Shown here piece by piece: positions 43,328 through 51,644 of a DNA stretch of 64,000 nt. The notes beneath the pieces were generated by a model. It made no database searches and was not told the DNA's origin. It saw only the letters and a list, made by a program, of their open reading frames with translations. This DNA comes from Amycolatopsis benzoatilytica AK 16/65. GTDB taxonomy: Bacteria; Actinomycetota; Actinomycetes; Mycobacteriales; Pseudonocardiaceae. Numbering within the stretch: position 1 is the first letter of the stretch; every line of letters starts with the position of its first letter. The DNA is taken from positions 1,273,953 to 1,337,952 of the forward strand of contig NZ_KB912942.1 in the NCBI RefSeq assembly GCF_000383915.1, in the 5' to 3' direction. A program made the translations under genes and the position numbers.

Positions 43328-44209
43328 CTACCGCGCGTTCCGGCTTTCCCGTTTCGGATTCGCCTGGTACAGCTCACCGAGCAACGCCACCGCGGCGTGC
43401 GTGGCCGGATGCGGATCGTGTGCCCGCCAAGCGAGATTGACCGGCACAGGCGGGGCGTCGCGAACCCGGCGGTACACGATTCCGTCGCGGCGGTACTGCG
43501 TCGTGGTCGCGTGCGGGGTCACCCCGACGCAGCGTCCGGTGGCGACCGCGGCGAGCCAGTCGTCGACGTCCAGCGTCGGTTCGGTGCGCGGCCGCGCGCC
43601 TTCCGGCCACAGGTCCGGCGAAGTCGTTCCGGTGCGCGGATCGACCACCAGCAGCCGGGACGAGAGATCCGCGAGCGTCACGGTCCGGCGGCGGGCGAGC
43701 GGATCGTCGGCGGCCATGGCGCAGTACCGGTCCTCCTGCCCGACCGTCGCGTGCGCGAACCGGCTGGAGGGCACCGCGGTCCGCACCACAGCGAGATCCG
43801 CGAGCCCCTCGGCGAGCCCGGCGGTCGAGGTGTTGGTGCGCACCAGAAGCAGTTCGACGTCCGGATACCGGACCGCCCAGCGGCGCTGGAACTCCGCGGT
43901 ATGCCTGCCCATCGCCGACCACGCGTGACCGATGCGCAGCCGCGTGTGCCCGGTCGTCGCCTCGCGGACCAGGTCGTCGGCCTCGGCGAGGAGATGCCGC
44001 GCCCGCGCGAGCACCTGGACCCCGGCGGTCGTCGGGGTGAGGCTCCGGCTGGTGCGATGCAGCAGCCGCACGCCCAGAACCCGTTCCAGCGACGCGAGAT
44101 TCCGTGACACGGCCGCCTGCGAGACGCCCAGCTGGAATGCCGCGTCGGTGAACGTGCCGGCGTCGACGATCGTCACGAGGCAGCGCAGCTGACGCAGCTC
44201 CAGATCCAT
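43328..44209 (-). CDS. LysR family transcriptional regulator
   Basis: A 293-residue regulator. The N-terminal winged helix is standard (LRQLRCLVTIVDAGTFTDAA; LGVSQAAVSRNLASLERVLG), followed by the periplasmic-binding-like effector domain. It is divergent from the EamA transporter gene, with a LysR-type palindrome TCAATGC-N7-GCATTGA between. It is therefore likely to activate or repress that transporter in response to its substrate. Confidence 0.92.
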   Translation of the reverse strand: MDLELRQLRCLVTIVDAGTFTDAAFQLGVSQAAVSRNLASLERVLGVRLLHRTSRSLTPTTAGVQVLARARHLLAEADDLVREATTGHTRLRIGHAWSAMGRHTAEFQRRWAVRYPDVELLLVRTNTSTAGLAEGLADLAVVRTAVPSSRFAHATVGQEDRYCAMAADDPLARRRTVTLADLSSRLLVVDPRTGTTSPDLWPEGARPRTEPTLDVDDWLAAVATGRCVGVTPHATTTQYRRDGIVYRRVRDAPPVPVNLAWRAHDPHPATHAAVALLGELYQANPKRESRNAR

Positions 44210-44233
44210 GCGTCTAGCGTATCCTTGATGCGG

Positions 44234-44254
44234 TCAATGCATTTTGCGCATTGA
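44234..44254. promoter_or_regulatory. LysR binding site TCAATGC-N7-GCATTGA
   Basis: Seven-base perfect arms with a seven-base spacer fit the T-N11-A pattern of LysR regulators. It lies 25 bases from the LysR start and 24 from the transporter start. Confidence 0.75.
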
Positions 44255-44277
44255 TCCGGCGACCGCATCCTCGTCGC

Positions 44278-45144
44278 ATGGCGACTACCGAACAGGCTCC
44301 GCGCACTCGCGACGACACCCGGCTGACCGGTGCGGCGATGCTGCTCGGCAGCGCACTGTCGAACCAGGTCGGCGCGGCGACGGCGGCGCTCGCGTTCCCG
44401 GTGCTCGGCCCGGCGGGCGTGGTGGCGGTCCGCCAGTGGGTGGCCGGCGCGGTGCTGATCGCGGTCGGACGGCCGCGTCTGCGGACGTTCACCGCCCGCC
44501 AGTGGCGTCCGATCCTGGGCCTGGCCGCGGTGTTCGCGACGATAAACCTCTCGCTGTACACCGCGATCGACCGGATCGGCCTCGGTCTGGCGGTGACGCT
44601 CGAGTTCCTCGGCCCGCTGGCGATCGCGCTGCTCGGCTCGCGCCGCCGGATCGACCTGGCGTGCGCGGCGGCCGCCGCGGTGGCGGTCGGCGTGCTCACC
44701 CGCCCGCAGCCGAGCACGGACTACGTCGGGATCGGACTCGCCGTGCTCGCCGCGGTGTGCTGGGCCTGCTACATCCTGCTGAACCGGACGGTCGGCCAGC
44801 GCGTGCCCGGACTGCAGGGCTCCGCCGCCGCCGCGGGCGTGTCCGGTTTGCTGTACCTGCCGGTCGGCGTGATCGTGATGCTGCACCACCCACCGACCGC
44901 GGGCGCGTTGGCGGCGGCGTTGGCCTGCGGGGTGCTCTCGTCGGCTGTGCCGTTCCTGGTGGACCTGCTGGCCCTGCGGCGGGTGCCGGCACAGTTCTTC
45001 GGCGCGTTCATGAGCGTCAATCCGGTGATGGCCGCGCTGGTCGGGCGGGTGATGCTGGACCAGCGGCTGGACGCGCTCGCCTGGGTCGCGATCGGCGTGA
45101 TTGTACTGGCGAACGCCGGCACCGTGCTGCGGCGTGTCGGGTGA
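44278..45144 (+). CDS. EamA family transporter
   Basis: A 288-residue membrane protein with ten helices in two EamA repeats (ALSNQVGAATAALAFPVLG; LNRTVGQRVPGLQGSAAAAG). It resembles the RhtA-type exporters of threonine and homoserine. ATG 44278 has no clear ribosome binding site; it might be leaderless. The divergent LysR gene and operator suggest substrate-induced export. Confidence 0.87.
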   Translation: MATTEQAPRTRDDTRLTGAAMLLGSALSNQVGAATAALAFPVLGPAGVVAVRQWVAGAVLIAVGRPRLRTFTARQWRPILGLAAVFATINLSLYTAIDRIGLGLAVTLEFLGPLAIALLGSRRRIDLACAAAAAVAVGVLTRPQPSTDYVGIGLAVLAAVCWACYILLNRTVGQRVPGLQGSAAAAGVSGLLYLPVGVIVMLHHPPTAGALAAALACGVLSSAVPFLVDLLALRRVPAQFFGAFMSVNPVMAALVGRVMLDQRLDALAWVAIGVIVLANAGTVLRRVG

Positions 45145-45190
45145 TTGCCGCTCCCCGGGCCGACGTACCGTCGAGGGGGAGGTGGGCGAG

Positions 45191-46108
45191 GTGGTGCGGA
45201 CCCCGGACCGGGAATGGCCGTCGACGGTCGTGCCCAGCGACGCGCGTGAGCGCGCGCAGGCGACTGGCGTGCTGGTCCGCCGCATGGGCTGGGTCACCGA
45301 GCGGCTGACCCAGGACGAACGCGACGACGTCGAGCGGCAGCTGGAATTCTGGTACTCCAACGGCTACTGCCCGGATGCGCTGCTGATCGCGCTCAGCGCG
45401 CTCCCGGACGGCACCCGCCAGCGCCCCCGCCGGGGCAGCGAACGGCCCGGCGACTTCCTGCGCTCCCGCATGAACGCCTGGTTCGCCGACGACGACCCCG
45501 GCGCGGCGATGTCCGACGTCCGGGAGCCGCCCCGGCAGGGCCAAACCTACGATGCCTGGCTCGCCAACCGCCGCAAGCAGGCGGAAAACGAAGGCGGCTA
45601 CCGGCGTCCCTCCCGGCTTACCGGCGTGGGGGAGCGCGCCCGCGCCGAGGCCCGCGAGATCGCCGCCGCCAAACGCGCGAACCCGCTTGCCCGGGTGCGG
45701 GAGGCCGAACGTCGCCGGGCCGCGGCGCTCGAGAGTTTGCGGGTGGTCGGCGAAGAGGTGCCCGCTGCCGCGCCGCCGGCCGAAACCCGGGCCACGCCGC
45801 GCATGGTCGCGTCGTTCGCCGGTCGCCAGGCGCTGGCCGCGCAGTCTCCGCAGGTGCGCAGGATCGTCGAACGCCTGCGCGCCGAAAAACGCGCCCCGTC
45901 CGCCGCGGAGCTCGCGGTCTTGCGCAACGCCGTCCGCGACGCCCACCACAACGCCGGCCTGGGTGCGCTGGAAGCCGCGAGCGCGGAAGTCAACGACGTC
46001 ACCGAGCTGACCCCGGACGGGCAGCGGATCCTGGATTTCCTCGCCCGTGCCGCGGACGATCGCCTGCCCTTGGACGCGACCGTGCGATTGCTTCACTCGA
46101 TGCGGTGA
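45191..46108 (+). CDS. Conserved-looking protein of unknown function
   Basis: A 305-residue soluble protein, not recognised. Residues 15-90 form a compact region (VTERLTQDERDDVERQLEFW; DALLIALSALPDGTR) with the look of a helical DNA-binding or replication-associated domain. Residues 120-200 are Arg/Ala/Glu-rich, likely coiled coil (ARAEAREIAAAKRANPLA). The C-terminus is again helical. Several GTG starts are in frame (45182, 45191, 45194); 45191 has the best spaced GGGGGAGG. Codon use is normal for the window. Confidence 0.55.
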   Translation: MVRTPDREWPSTVVPSDARERAQATGVLVRRMGWVTERLTQDERDDVERQLEFWYSNGYCPDALLIALSALPDGTRQRPRRGSERPGDFLRSRMNAWFADDDPGAAMSDVREPPRQGQTYDAWLANRRKQAENEGGYRRPSRLTGVGERARAEAREIAAAKRANPLARVREAERRRAAALESLRVVGEEVPAAAPPAETRATPRMVASFAGRQALAAQSPQVRRIVERLRAEKRAPSAAELAVLRNAVRDAHHNAGLGALEAASAEVNDVTELTPDGQRILDFLARAADDRLPLDATVRLLHSMR

Positions 46109-46161
46109 GCTTGCGCGTGTCGGGTCCCCCGCAGCGGGGATAATGCTTCCACACTCGCCCG

Positions 46162-46548
46162 GTGACGAACACCTCGATGGACGACGCCGGCCGCTGCCTG
46201 CTCTCGGTGGCATGGAACATCCGCACCGGCGGTCCGCGAGCAATCCCCCGTGCGGACGCCGTGCGGGAACGCCTGCAGACGTTGTGCCGGGGGCTGGGTC
46301 ATGCTGCCTGCCGCCGTGCCGGCCAGTGCGCCGGAGGGGACCACGTGCCGCTGTTGCGGCTCGCCGACCGCGCCTACGAAATCGACACCCTGTTGCTGCT
46401 GGTCGGGACGTCCCTGATCCCGGACCCCGCCCGAGACACCCGCCGCTGGAACGAAATCGACCGCCTGGTGTCCGAAGTGGACGATCTGGCGACCAAGGCC
46501 GCCGCGGCGCTGGACGAGCTTTCCCGCGAACTCGCCGAAGTTCCGTGA
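46162..46548 (+). CDS. Small helical protein of unknown function
   Basis: A 128-residue protein that I do not recognise. It is mainly helical, holds three Cys in a cluster (GHAACRRAGQCAGG) and ends in a long amphipathic helix (RLVSEVDDLATKAAAALDEL). Its TGA stop (46546-46548) is part of the palindromic repeat at 46540. It lies 53 bases after the unknown gene before it and could share its transcript. Confidence 0.5.
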   Translation: MTNTSMDDAGRCLLSVAWNIRTGGPRAIPRADAVRERLQTLCRGLGHAACRRAGQCAGGDHVPLLRLADRAYEIDTLLLLVGTSLIPDPARDTRRWNEIDRLVSEVDDLATKAAAALDELSRELAEVP

Positions 46549-46596
46549 AGGGCCCCGTGCGGGACTCCGAGTCCCGCTAGGCGCCCGGCACGGAAC
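46540..46596. repeat. Gene-end palindromic repeat, copy 7
   Basis: A 57-base element with arms GTTCCGTGAAGGGCCCCGTG and GGCGCCCGGCACGGAAC, inner stem GCGGGAC/GTCCCGC. It exactly fills the gap between two convergent genes: its left arm carries the TGA of the gene ending at 46548 and its right end is three bases from the stop codon at 46600. Confidence 0.9.
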
Positions 46597-46599
46597 CGA

Positions 46600-47052
46600 T
46601 CAGCGCCGCCGAGTCCCGGCGATCACCGCGCTGACGCTGGGCAGCCACCGTCGCCGGGGATCCGGCGCGCTCAGCCACTCCGGCCCCATCCCGACCCCGG
46701 CCCGCCCGTCTGGCAACGGAATCAGCGCGCCACTGTCCAGGACCTGCACATCCGCCGGCAGCCCGCCGCACATCGGCAGCTCCCCGTCCGCGTCCGCGAG
46801 AATCGCCAACCGAGGCCCCCGCTGGGTAGGCAGAATCAACGCGGGACCGGCACATCCGAGCTCGCGCAGGTGCGCCAACACCGGGCCTGCCGTCAGCTTC
46901 GGCAGGGTGACCGCGCACAGCCCGTACTCGAGCGCCAGGAACAGCCGCCCGCCCTGCCGCCGCACCGACCAGCCGAACACTCCGCCGTAAAACGCCTCGG
47001 CCGGGTCCGGCCCGGTCTGCTGGTCCGGCCGCAACTGCTGGTCGAGTGTCAT
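46600..47052 (-). CDS. Protein of unknown function, possible Prim-Pol-like fold
   Basis: A 150-residue protein. The order of segments (GLCAVTLPKLTAGPVLAHLR, then GPALILPTQRGPRLAILADA, then VLDSGALIPLPDG and RRRWLPSVSAVIAG at the end) resembles the short actinomycete proteins annotated as bifunctional DNA primase/polymerase, but the catalytic acids of that fold are not evident. This assignment is weak. Its promoter region contains the CACTGAGTGCC operator of the divergent TetR gene, so it may be a target of that regulator. Confidence 0.4.
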   Translation of the reverse strand: MTLDQQLRPDQQTGPDPAEAFYGGVFGWSVRRQGGRLFLALEYGLCAVTLPKLTAGPVLAHLRELGCAGPALILPTQRGPRLAILADADGELPMCGGLPADVQVLDSGALIPLPDGRAGVGMGPEWLSAPDPRRRWLPSVSAVIAGTRRR

Positions 47053-47095
47053 CGTCGACGCCTTCCGCTCGCCTGGGGTGCGTGACCATGCTAAC

Positions 47096-47108
47096 GACAC
47101 TGAGTGCC
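47096..47108. promoter_or_regulatory. TetR operator, GACACTGAGTGCC
   Basis: One mismatch from the perfect GGCACTGAGTGCC palindrome at 47877-47889. It lies between the TetR gene (start 47138) and the divergent gene (start 47052), as expected for control of both. Confidence 0.75.
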
Positions 47109-47137
47109 ACTAGCAAGCCGGCTGCTACCGTTCGCCC

Positions 47138-47884
47138 ATGACCGAGACGCCGCGCACCCGGGTCGGGGCCACCCCCGCCGGCCGGCGCCAGCTGCGCCGC
47201 GCGCTGGCGACCGCGGCGGTAGACCTCTTCGCTGCCAACGGTTACGAAGCCACCACCATCGACGACATCGCCGCGGCCGCCGGCGTCGGCCGGCGCACGT
47301 TCTTCCGCTATTTCGACAGCAAAGACGACGTCCTCTTCGCCAACCACGACGAGATCGTCGCCGAGATGGAGCAGGTCTTCGCCTCCGCCGACCCGTCGCG
47401 GGACCCGATCGAAGTCGCCACGGCCGCGGTCTCGCTCGTGCTCGAGTCCTACGCCGCGGAACTGGACGTCTCGCTCAAGCGATTCACCCTGACCCGGACC
47501 GTCCCGTCGTTGCGGGACAAGGAAGTCGCGACCGTCGACCGCTACCAGCGAGTCCTGGCCCGCTACCTCCAGGACCGCTTCGCCGACGCGGGCGACGAAT
47601 CCGCGACCCTTCGCGCGGCAGTCGCCGCGGCGGCGATCGCGGCCGCGAACAACCACGTCCTCCGTCGCTGGCTCCGCAGCGGCGGACGGGACGACATCGC
47701 GGTCGCCGCGAACGAGGCATTCGCTCTGGTCGCGGCCGCTTTCCGGGCTCCCGGCGGGCCGGCCGAACCGGAGCCGCGGGAGCCCAGCACGGTGGTCGCG
47801 GTGCTGAGCACGACGGCCCCGCTGCACGAGGTCGTCACCCGCATCGGCGCAGCTCTGCGCTCCGCGGAGCCCGGTGGGCACTGA
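47138..47884 (+). CDS. TetR family regulator (paralogue of 11850-12518)
   Basis: A 248-residue regulator. The helix-turn-helix includes AGVGRRTFFRYFDSKDDV and the ligand domain NHVLRRWLR, both nearly identical to the TetR protein at 11850. The N-terminus is extended by about 20 basic residues. Operator palindromes of the same type flank the gene on both sides, and the downstream one (47877-47889) includes the TGA stop of the gene. The divergent gene at 46600 is the only likely target on the left; on the right no gene is in position to be controlled. Confidence 0.9.
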   Translation: MTETPRTRVGATPAGRRQLRRALATAAVDLFAANGYEATTIDDIAAAAGVGRRTFFRYFDSKDDVLFANHDEIVAEMEQVFASADPSRDPIEVATAAVSLVLESYAAELDVSLKRFTLTRTVPSLRDKEVATVDRYQRVLARYLQDRFADAGDESATLRAAVAAAAIAAANNHVLRRWLRSGGRDDIAVAANEAFALVAAAFRAPGGPAEPEPREPSTVVAVLSTTAPLHEVVTRIGAALRSAEPGGH

Positions 47885-47889
47885 GTGCC
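47877..47889. promoter_or_regulatory. Perfect operator GGCACTGAGTGCC over a stop codon
   Basis: A perfect palindrome with six-base arms; the stop TGA of the TetR gene (47882-47884) is its centre. It is followed by GAGAGG and ATG 47899, opening a 41-codon frame antisense to the neighbouring gene. The arrangement looks like the operator and start region of a target gene that is no longer there. Confidence 0.75.
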
Positions 47890-47924
47890 ATTGAGAGGAT
47901 GACGCGGTCAGCCCAGCGGCGGGA

Positions 47925-48818
47925 TCAGGCCTTCGCCACCGCGGGCTTGAGCACCTCTTCGCACCACTGCCGGAATGTGGTCGGCGTGTCCACCGCGTGC
48001 TGCGGAGTCCGCCGCACACCGTGATCCAGGTTTTCGATCTTCGCGGTCATCATGTCCACCATGCCCTGCGCCATCGCTTCGGACGCGCCGTTCGCGATCA
48101 GCCGCAGCCTGAGCGACGAGACCGGAACCTGCTGGTACTTGACCGAAATCCCGAGAACGTCGCCGATGACGGCCGCCTGTTCGTCCGCGGTCAGGTCCTG
48201 CGGGCCGAGTACCGGGACCTCCTCCTGGCCGGACCACGACGGATCGGTCAGGAACCGGGCGGCGAGCGCGCCGATGTCGCGCGTGGTGACCGTCGGCGAG
48301 GCGTAGTCGGGCGGCAGGACGTCGTAGAACACGCCCTGGTTCTTGATCGTTTCGGTCTGCCGCAGCAGGTTTTCCATGAAGGACGGGTTCACCAGGGCGC
48401 GGAACGCGACGCCGGTGCTGGCGATCAGGTCGTCCATCGCCAGTGAAGCAGACACGTATCCGGCGTTCACCGAGGAGGCTCGCCCCCGGCCGAGCGCGCT
48501 GATCGAGACGACCCGGCGGACGCCGTGCGTGCGGATCGCCTCCGTCGCGGGTCGGGTGAAGCCGGAATACACCTCGTCGACCGTCGCCGCTCGCGGGTTG
48601 CCCGGCGGGAGCCAGAACACCGTGTCGGCTCCGGCGAAGGCGCGGTCCAGCACGGCCGGATCGCCGTGCGAGCCGACCTCGACTTCTACGCGTTCCCGCA
48701 GGTCGTCGGGCAGTTTTCCGGGATCGCGCACGATCACGCGGACTGGGTGCGCACCGTCCGCGACCTGCGCCAGGACGCGGCTGCCGATGTTGCCGGTGGG
48801 GGTGGTGACGACGATCAT
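47925..48818 (-). CDS. NmrA-like NAD(P)H-binding oxidoreductase
   Basis: A 297-residue atypical SDR. TPTGNIGSRVLAQ is the nucleotide motif (residues 6-18), followed by VFWLPPGNP and SISALGRGRA; the C-terminus has TTFRQWCEEVLKPA, related to the other two NmrA-like proteins in this window. GGAG lies nine bases before ATG 48818. It is divergent from a TetR gene with the AAGTAAAC palindrome between, so that regulator probably represses it. Likely reduces quinones or related electrophiles. Confidence 0.85.
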   Translation of the reverse strand: MIVVTTPTGNIGSRVLAQVADGAHPVRVIVRDPGKLPDDLRERVEVEVGSHGDPAVLDRAFAGADTVFWLPPGNPRAATVDEVYSGFTRPATEAIRTHGVRRVVSISALGRGRASSVNAGYVSASLAMDDLIASTGVAFRALVNPSFMENLLRQTETIKNQGVFYDVLPPDYASPTVTTRDIGALAARFLTDPSWSGQEEVPVLGPQDLTADEQAAVIGDVLGISVKYQQVPVSSLRLRLIANGASEAMAQGMVDMMTAKIENLDHGVRRTPQHAVDTPTTFRQWCEEVLKPAVAKA

Positions 48819-48830
48819 CAGGACGCTCCA

Positions 48831-48875
48831 GGAGACTTGTCGAAGAGAGCAGGAGACTTCCGAAGAGGTGGAGCA
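48831..48875. repeat. Tandem direct repeat in the NmrA leader
   Basis: Two units: GGAGACTTGTCGAAGAGAGC (48831) and GGAGACTTCCGAAGAGGTGG (48852), each ending in GCA. They lie between the start codon of the NmrA-like gene and the operator palindrome, so within its 5' leader. Confidence 0.7.
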
Positions 48876-48877
48876 GG

Positions 48878-48904
48878 AAGTAAACTCCACCGTACCGTTT
48901 ACTT
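48878..48904. promoter_or_regulatory. TetR operator AAGTAAAC-N11-GTTTACTT
   Basis: Perfect eight-base arms (48878-48885 and 48897-48904) with an eleven-base spacer, 19 bases before the TetR start at 48923 and 60 from the NmrA-like gene. Position and symmetry fit a TetR dimer site for both genes. Confidence 0.82.
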
Positions 48905-48922
48905 TTCGCGGAGGCAAGACCG

Positions 48923-49549
48923 ATGGTGCGTGCGGGCGGTTCGCAGCTGCGAGGCGCGGAGTTGAGCAGGCACATCCTGCTGTCCGCGAAGAACGTGTTC
49001 CTCGAGGTCGGCTTCGAGCGCGCCTCGATGGACGCGGTTGCGGCGCGCGCGGGGACGTCCAAGCGGTCGCTCTACGCGCACTTCGAAAGCAAGGACAAGC
49101 TGTTCCTCGCGGTGCTCGACCTGGTTCGCGAGCTGTACCTGGGCAAGCTCCGGACGCCGGGCGACTACGCGGCGGACCCGGTCGAGGCGGTGACGCTGTT
49201 CTGCGGCCGGTTCCAGCAACTGCTGACCTGGGAGCCGCAGGTGCGCACGTGCCGGCTCAGCATTTCGGCCGTCGAGCGGCTGCCGGACAGCGCGCAGGCG
49301 TACTACGACGCGATGTTCGCGTCGATGTATGCGCGCCTGGCCGAGTACCTGGCCGAGCGGTACGAAAAGGACAGTGCGGCCGCGATGGCGCTGGCCGAGG
49401 ACCTGGTCGGCCGGACCGTCCTGGCGCGGGTGTTCCGGGTGCTGTTGAACGCGGAACCGGCGATCCAGAAGCCGCCGGGCGAGGACGCTGCGGTGGAGAA
49501 CGTCGACCTGGCCCCGATCCGCCGGGTGGTTTCGGCAGTGCTGAGCTGA
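48923..49549 (+). CDS. TetR/AcrR family regulator
   Basis: A 208-residue regulator. Helix-turn-helix: AARAGTSKRSLYAHFESKDK (residues 40-59). The C-terminal domain is of the TetR_C_7/AefR type. CGGAGG stands eight bases before ATG 48923. It is divergent from the NmrA-like gene and surely controls the shared promoter region through the palindrome at 48878. Confidence 0.92.
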   Translation: MVRAGGSQLRGAELSRHILLSAKNVFLEVGFERASMDAVAARAGTSKRSLYAHFESKDKLFLAVLDLVRELYLGKLRTPGDYAADPVEAVTLFCGRFQQLLTWEPQVRTCRLSISAVERLPDSAQAYYDAMFASMYARLAEYLAERYEKDSAAAMALAEDLVGRTVLARVFRVLLNAEPAIQKPPGEDAAVENVDLAPIRRVVSAVLS

Positions 49550-49614
49550 CCGCTCCAGGGCCCTGCGGTGGCGGGACGCGGACTTGTTCGCACGGGAAGG
49601 CGAGCTGACCGGGT

Positions 49615-49648
49615 GACTGCCGCGATCCGTCCCGGGACCGCGGCAGTC
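49615..49648. terminator. Terminator between convergent genes
   Basis: Ten-base arms GACTGCCGCG (49615-49624) and CGCGGCAGTC (49639-49648) with a 14-base loop. It lies between the TetR gene (+) and the GH64 gene (-), eight bases beyond the latter's stop. Confidence 0.7.
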
Positions 49649-49655
49649 GCCCAGG

Positions 49656-50828
49656 TCAGCGGAATGCGCTGATCGTGATGGTGAGCGTGTCCGGATCGCC
49701 GGCTTGCACCGCGCCGCTGAAATCGGGACCGGGAGAGACGTCGTCGTACGGGAAGGCATACCCCCGGTTGTCCGGCAGCTTGCTGTGCACGATTCGCGCG
49801 TAGTGGTTGGTTTCCGGATTCTGATAGAACTTCGCCGGGTCCTCGCCGGTCGGCTGCTTCGGGTTGTCGCGCAACGTGGTGCGGTTCAACGCGGCCGCCA
49901 GCCGGGGAACGATCGCCTTGCGTGCCTGGCTGTCGCTGTCCTTGATGGCGAACGGGCCGCTGTCGCAGCTCCAGACGTCCGGCGTGGCCGGCTTGGCGAA
50001 GCGTTCGCCGTTGTTGAAGACGAGCATTCCGTCCGAGCCGACTTGGCCGGTGAAGGCGCCGAGACCGGGCACCTGGGTGTCGACGGTGAGCGGCGTGCCG
50101 GTGTACTTCTGCCACACCTCTTCGATGTAGCCGTCGAGGTATCCGCCGAATTGGTCGGCGCGGTAATGCGCCGACAGGGCGCGCAGCGGTTTCCCGTCGC
50201 CGCCGGTCTCGATCAGGCTGCCCCATTTGCCGCCCTGCGCTTTGAGCGCGTCGCAGATCGGGTCGAGCGAACGGGCCGGCAGGCCGGGCACGGTCTGGTC
50301 GCCGGAGCCGGTGGTGGTGAGGTGCAGGCCGATCGGGATCGCCACGAAGTCGACGTAGCTGATGTTGGCGAACAGCACGTCGTTGTTGAAGGTGAATTCG
50401 CAGAACGACCAGGTGCGCCCGTAGTTGGGATCGTCGGCGGCGAGGAAACTCGGGTGCACGAGCGCCGGGCCGCGGTTGACGAAGAAGTCCAGTTTGCTGT
50501 CCAGTGCGACGTAGATCCGGGCCGCGTACATTTTCGGGACAGTGATCTGGGAAAGCGATTTGAGCGGGATCGCGCAGTCCTCGCCGAGCGGCGTGTGGTC
50601 GGTGCCCGGAGACGGCGGATAGTAGGGAGTGCCGTCAGATTTCAGTACTATCAGCCGGTTGTCGAGAGTCGTGCCGGTAATGTAGGCGTACGACTGGCCC
50701 GCACCGGATTTGTCGTCGAAGGCGACTCTCGCGGTGTCCGGGGTCGTCGCGGACGCCATTGCGGAGCTCCACAGGGGAAATGTCGCTGCTGCCGCGGATG
50801 CGCCGAGGAATGCTCGCCGGGAAATCAA
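49656..50828 (-). CDS. Glycoside hydrolase family 64 beta-1,3-glucanase
   Basis: A 390-residue exported enzyme. The TTG start is supported by GGAGG eight bases upstream. The N-terminus has a twin-arginine signal (SRRAFLGASAAAATFPLW), so it is exported folded by Tat. The rest follows GH64/thaumatin-like proteins: YAYITGTTLDNRLIVL, ARIYVALDSKLDFFVN, TWSFCEFTFNNDVLFANISY and FVAIPIGLHL, with the acidic catalytic residues in the EFTFN/DFVAIP region. It would release pentasaccharides from beta-1,3-glucan of fungal walls. It neighbours the chitin-active oxygenase. Confidence 0.88.
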   Translation of the reverse strand: MISRRAFLGASAAAATFPLWSSAMASATTPDTARVAFDDKSGAGQSYAYITGTTLDNRLIVLKSDGTPYYPPSPGTDHTPLGEDCAIPLKSLSQITVPKMYAARIYVALDSKLDFFVNRGPALVHPSFLAADDPNYGRTWSFCEFTFNNDVLFANISYVDFVAIPIGLHLTTTGSGDQTVPGLPARSLDPICDALKAQGGKWGSLIETGGDGKPLRALSAHYRADQFGGYLDGYIEEVWQKYTGTPLTVDTQVPGLGAFTGQVGSDGMLVFNNGERFAKPATPDVWSCDSGPFAIKDSDSQARKAIVPRLAAALNRTTLRDNPKQPTGEDPAKFYQNPETNHYARIVHSKLPDNRGYAFPYDDVSPGPDFSGAVQAGDPDTLTITISAFR

Positions 50829-50958
50829 GGAAACCGCCTCCTAGGGTCGTGCCCTTTCCGGGTGCCGGGCACGCTAGTGACGGTGCGGAGGCGGGTCAAC
50901 GCGCGCCGGGAAGGTTGGCTCGTTTTGTCAGTCCGGGTTTCCCGAAAATGCGCGACGA

Positions 50959-50987
50959 GGCACGGGCCGGGGGTGCCGGCCCGTGCC
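50959..50987. terminator. Terminator after the LPMO gene
   Basis: Twelve-base perfect arms GGCACGGGCCGG (50959-50970) and CCGGCCCGTGCC (50976-50987) with a five-base loop, 27 bases beyond the LPMO stop on the minus strand. Confidence 0.78.
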
Positions 50988-51013
50988 CCGATGTCCTTTG
51001 TGGACATTTGGGC

Positions 51014-51532
51014 TCAGCTTACTTGCAGGTCGATGCAGGAGTAGAACGCGTTCGCGGTGTCCGCGATGTTCCAGACGGCGAGCACGGTCTGGCGTCCGGT
51101 GTGCCCCTTCAGGTCGACCTGGTGGGTCACGGTGGCCGGCGGCTGCTGGCCGTTGCCGTCGACGGTCGCGATTTTCTCGTTTCCGATCCAGTATTCGTAG
51201 CTGGAGGTGCGGTGCCGGGCGGTGAACGTCCAGGTGAAGGTGGCGGTGCCGCCGGTCGGAGTCGCCTTCCAGCCCTTGTTGTCGTCGTTCAGTTCGGCGA
51301 ACTGCGAGTTGCCGCCGTCGCAGCTGTGCAGCCCCTTCGGTCCCTCGACGCTCTGTGGTTCGTACTTGATCTGCCCGCAAGAAACAGTTCCCTGCGCGCA
51401 TTGCGCCTGCCGGCTCGCCAGCGCGTTGACGTATCCGTGCGCGCTGGCGATGCCCGCTGGGCTGATCAGCACGAGCACCGGTGCGATAGCCGTGCCGACC
51501 GCCGCGGCGACGAGTTTCCGGTTCGCTTTCAT
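51014..51532 (-). CDS. AA10 lytic polysaccharide monooxygenase (chitin-binding)
   Basis: A 172-residue secreted copper enzyme. The signal peptide ends in GIASA-H, leaving the mature N-terminal His that forms one arm of the copper histidine brace; the second His is in FTARHRTSSYEYWI. Cys pairs (SRQAQCAQGTVSCGQIKY; LHSCDGG) are typical of AA10. It cleaves chitin (or cellulose) oxidatively outside the cell. A DasR-type site upstream at 51645 argues for chitin and for induction by N-acetylglucosamine metabolites. Confidence 0.9.
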   Translation of the reverse strand: MKANRKLVAAAVGTAIAPVLVLISPAGIASAHGYVNALASRQAQCAQGTVSCGQIKYEPQSVEGPKGLHSCDGGNSQFAELNDDNKGWKATPTGGTATFTWTFTARHRTSSYEYWIGNEKIATVDGNGQQPPATVTHQVDLKGHTGRQTVLAVWNIADTANAFYSCIDLQVS

Positions 51533-51644
51533 GGCAGCTCCTTCGGGGAGTGCTCGCTTCCGTTCGCGGGTACGACAAAGCGACGCGCCGGCTTTCGGGA
51601 GCCGGCCCGCGGGGAAGTCGTGAGCGGGGAGGGAGTGGGCTTCT

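Noticed and set aside
47899..48024. 41-codon frame after the operator at 47877 as a real gene
   Set aside because: It has an SD-like GAGAGG, but the peptide shows no family pattern and is antisense to the conserved end of the NmrA gene; noted only as a possible remnant.
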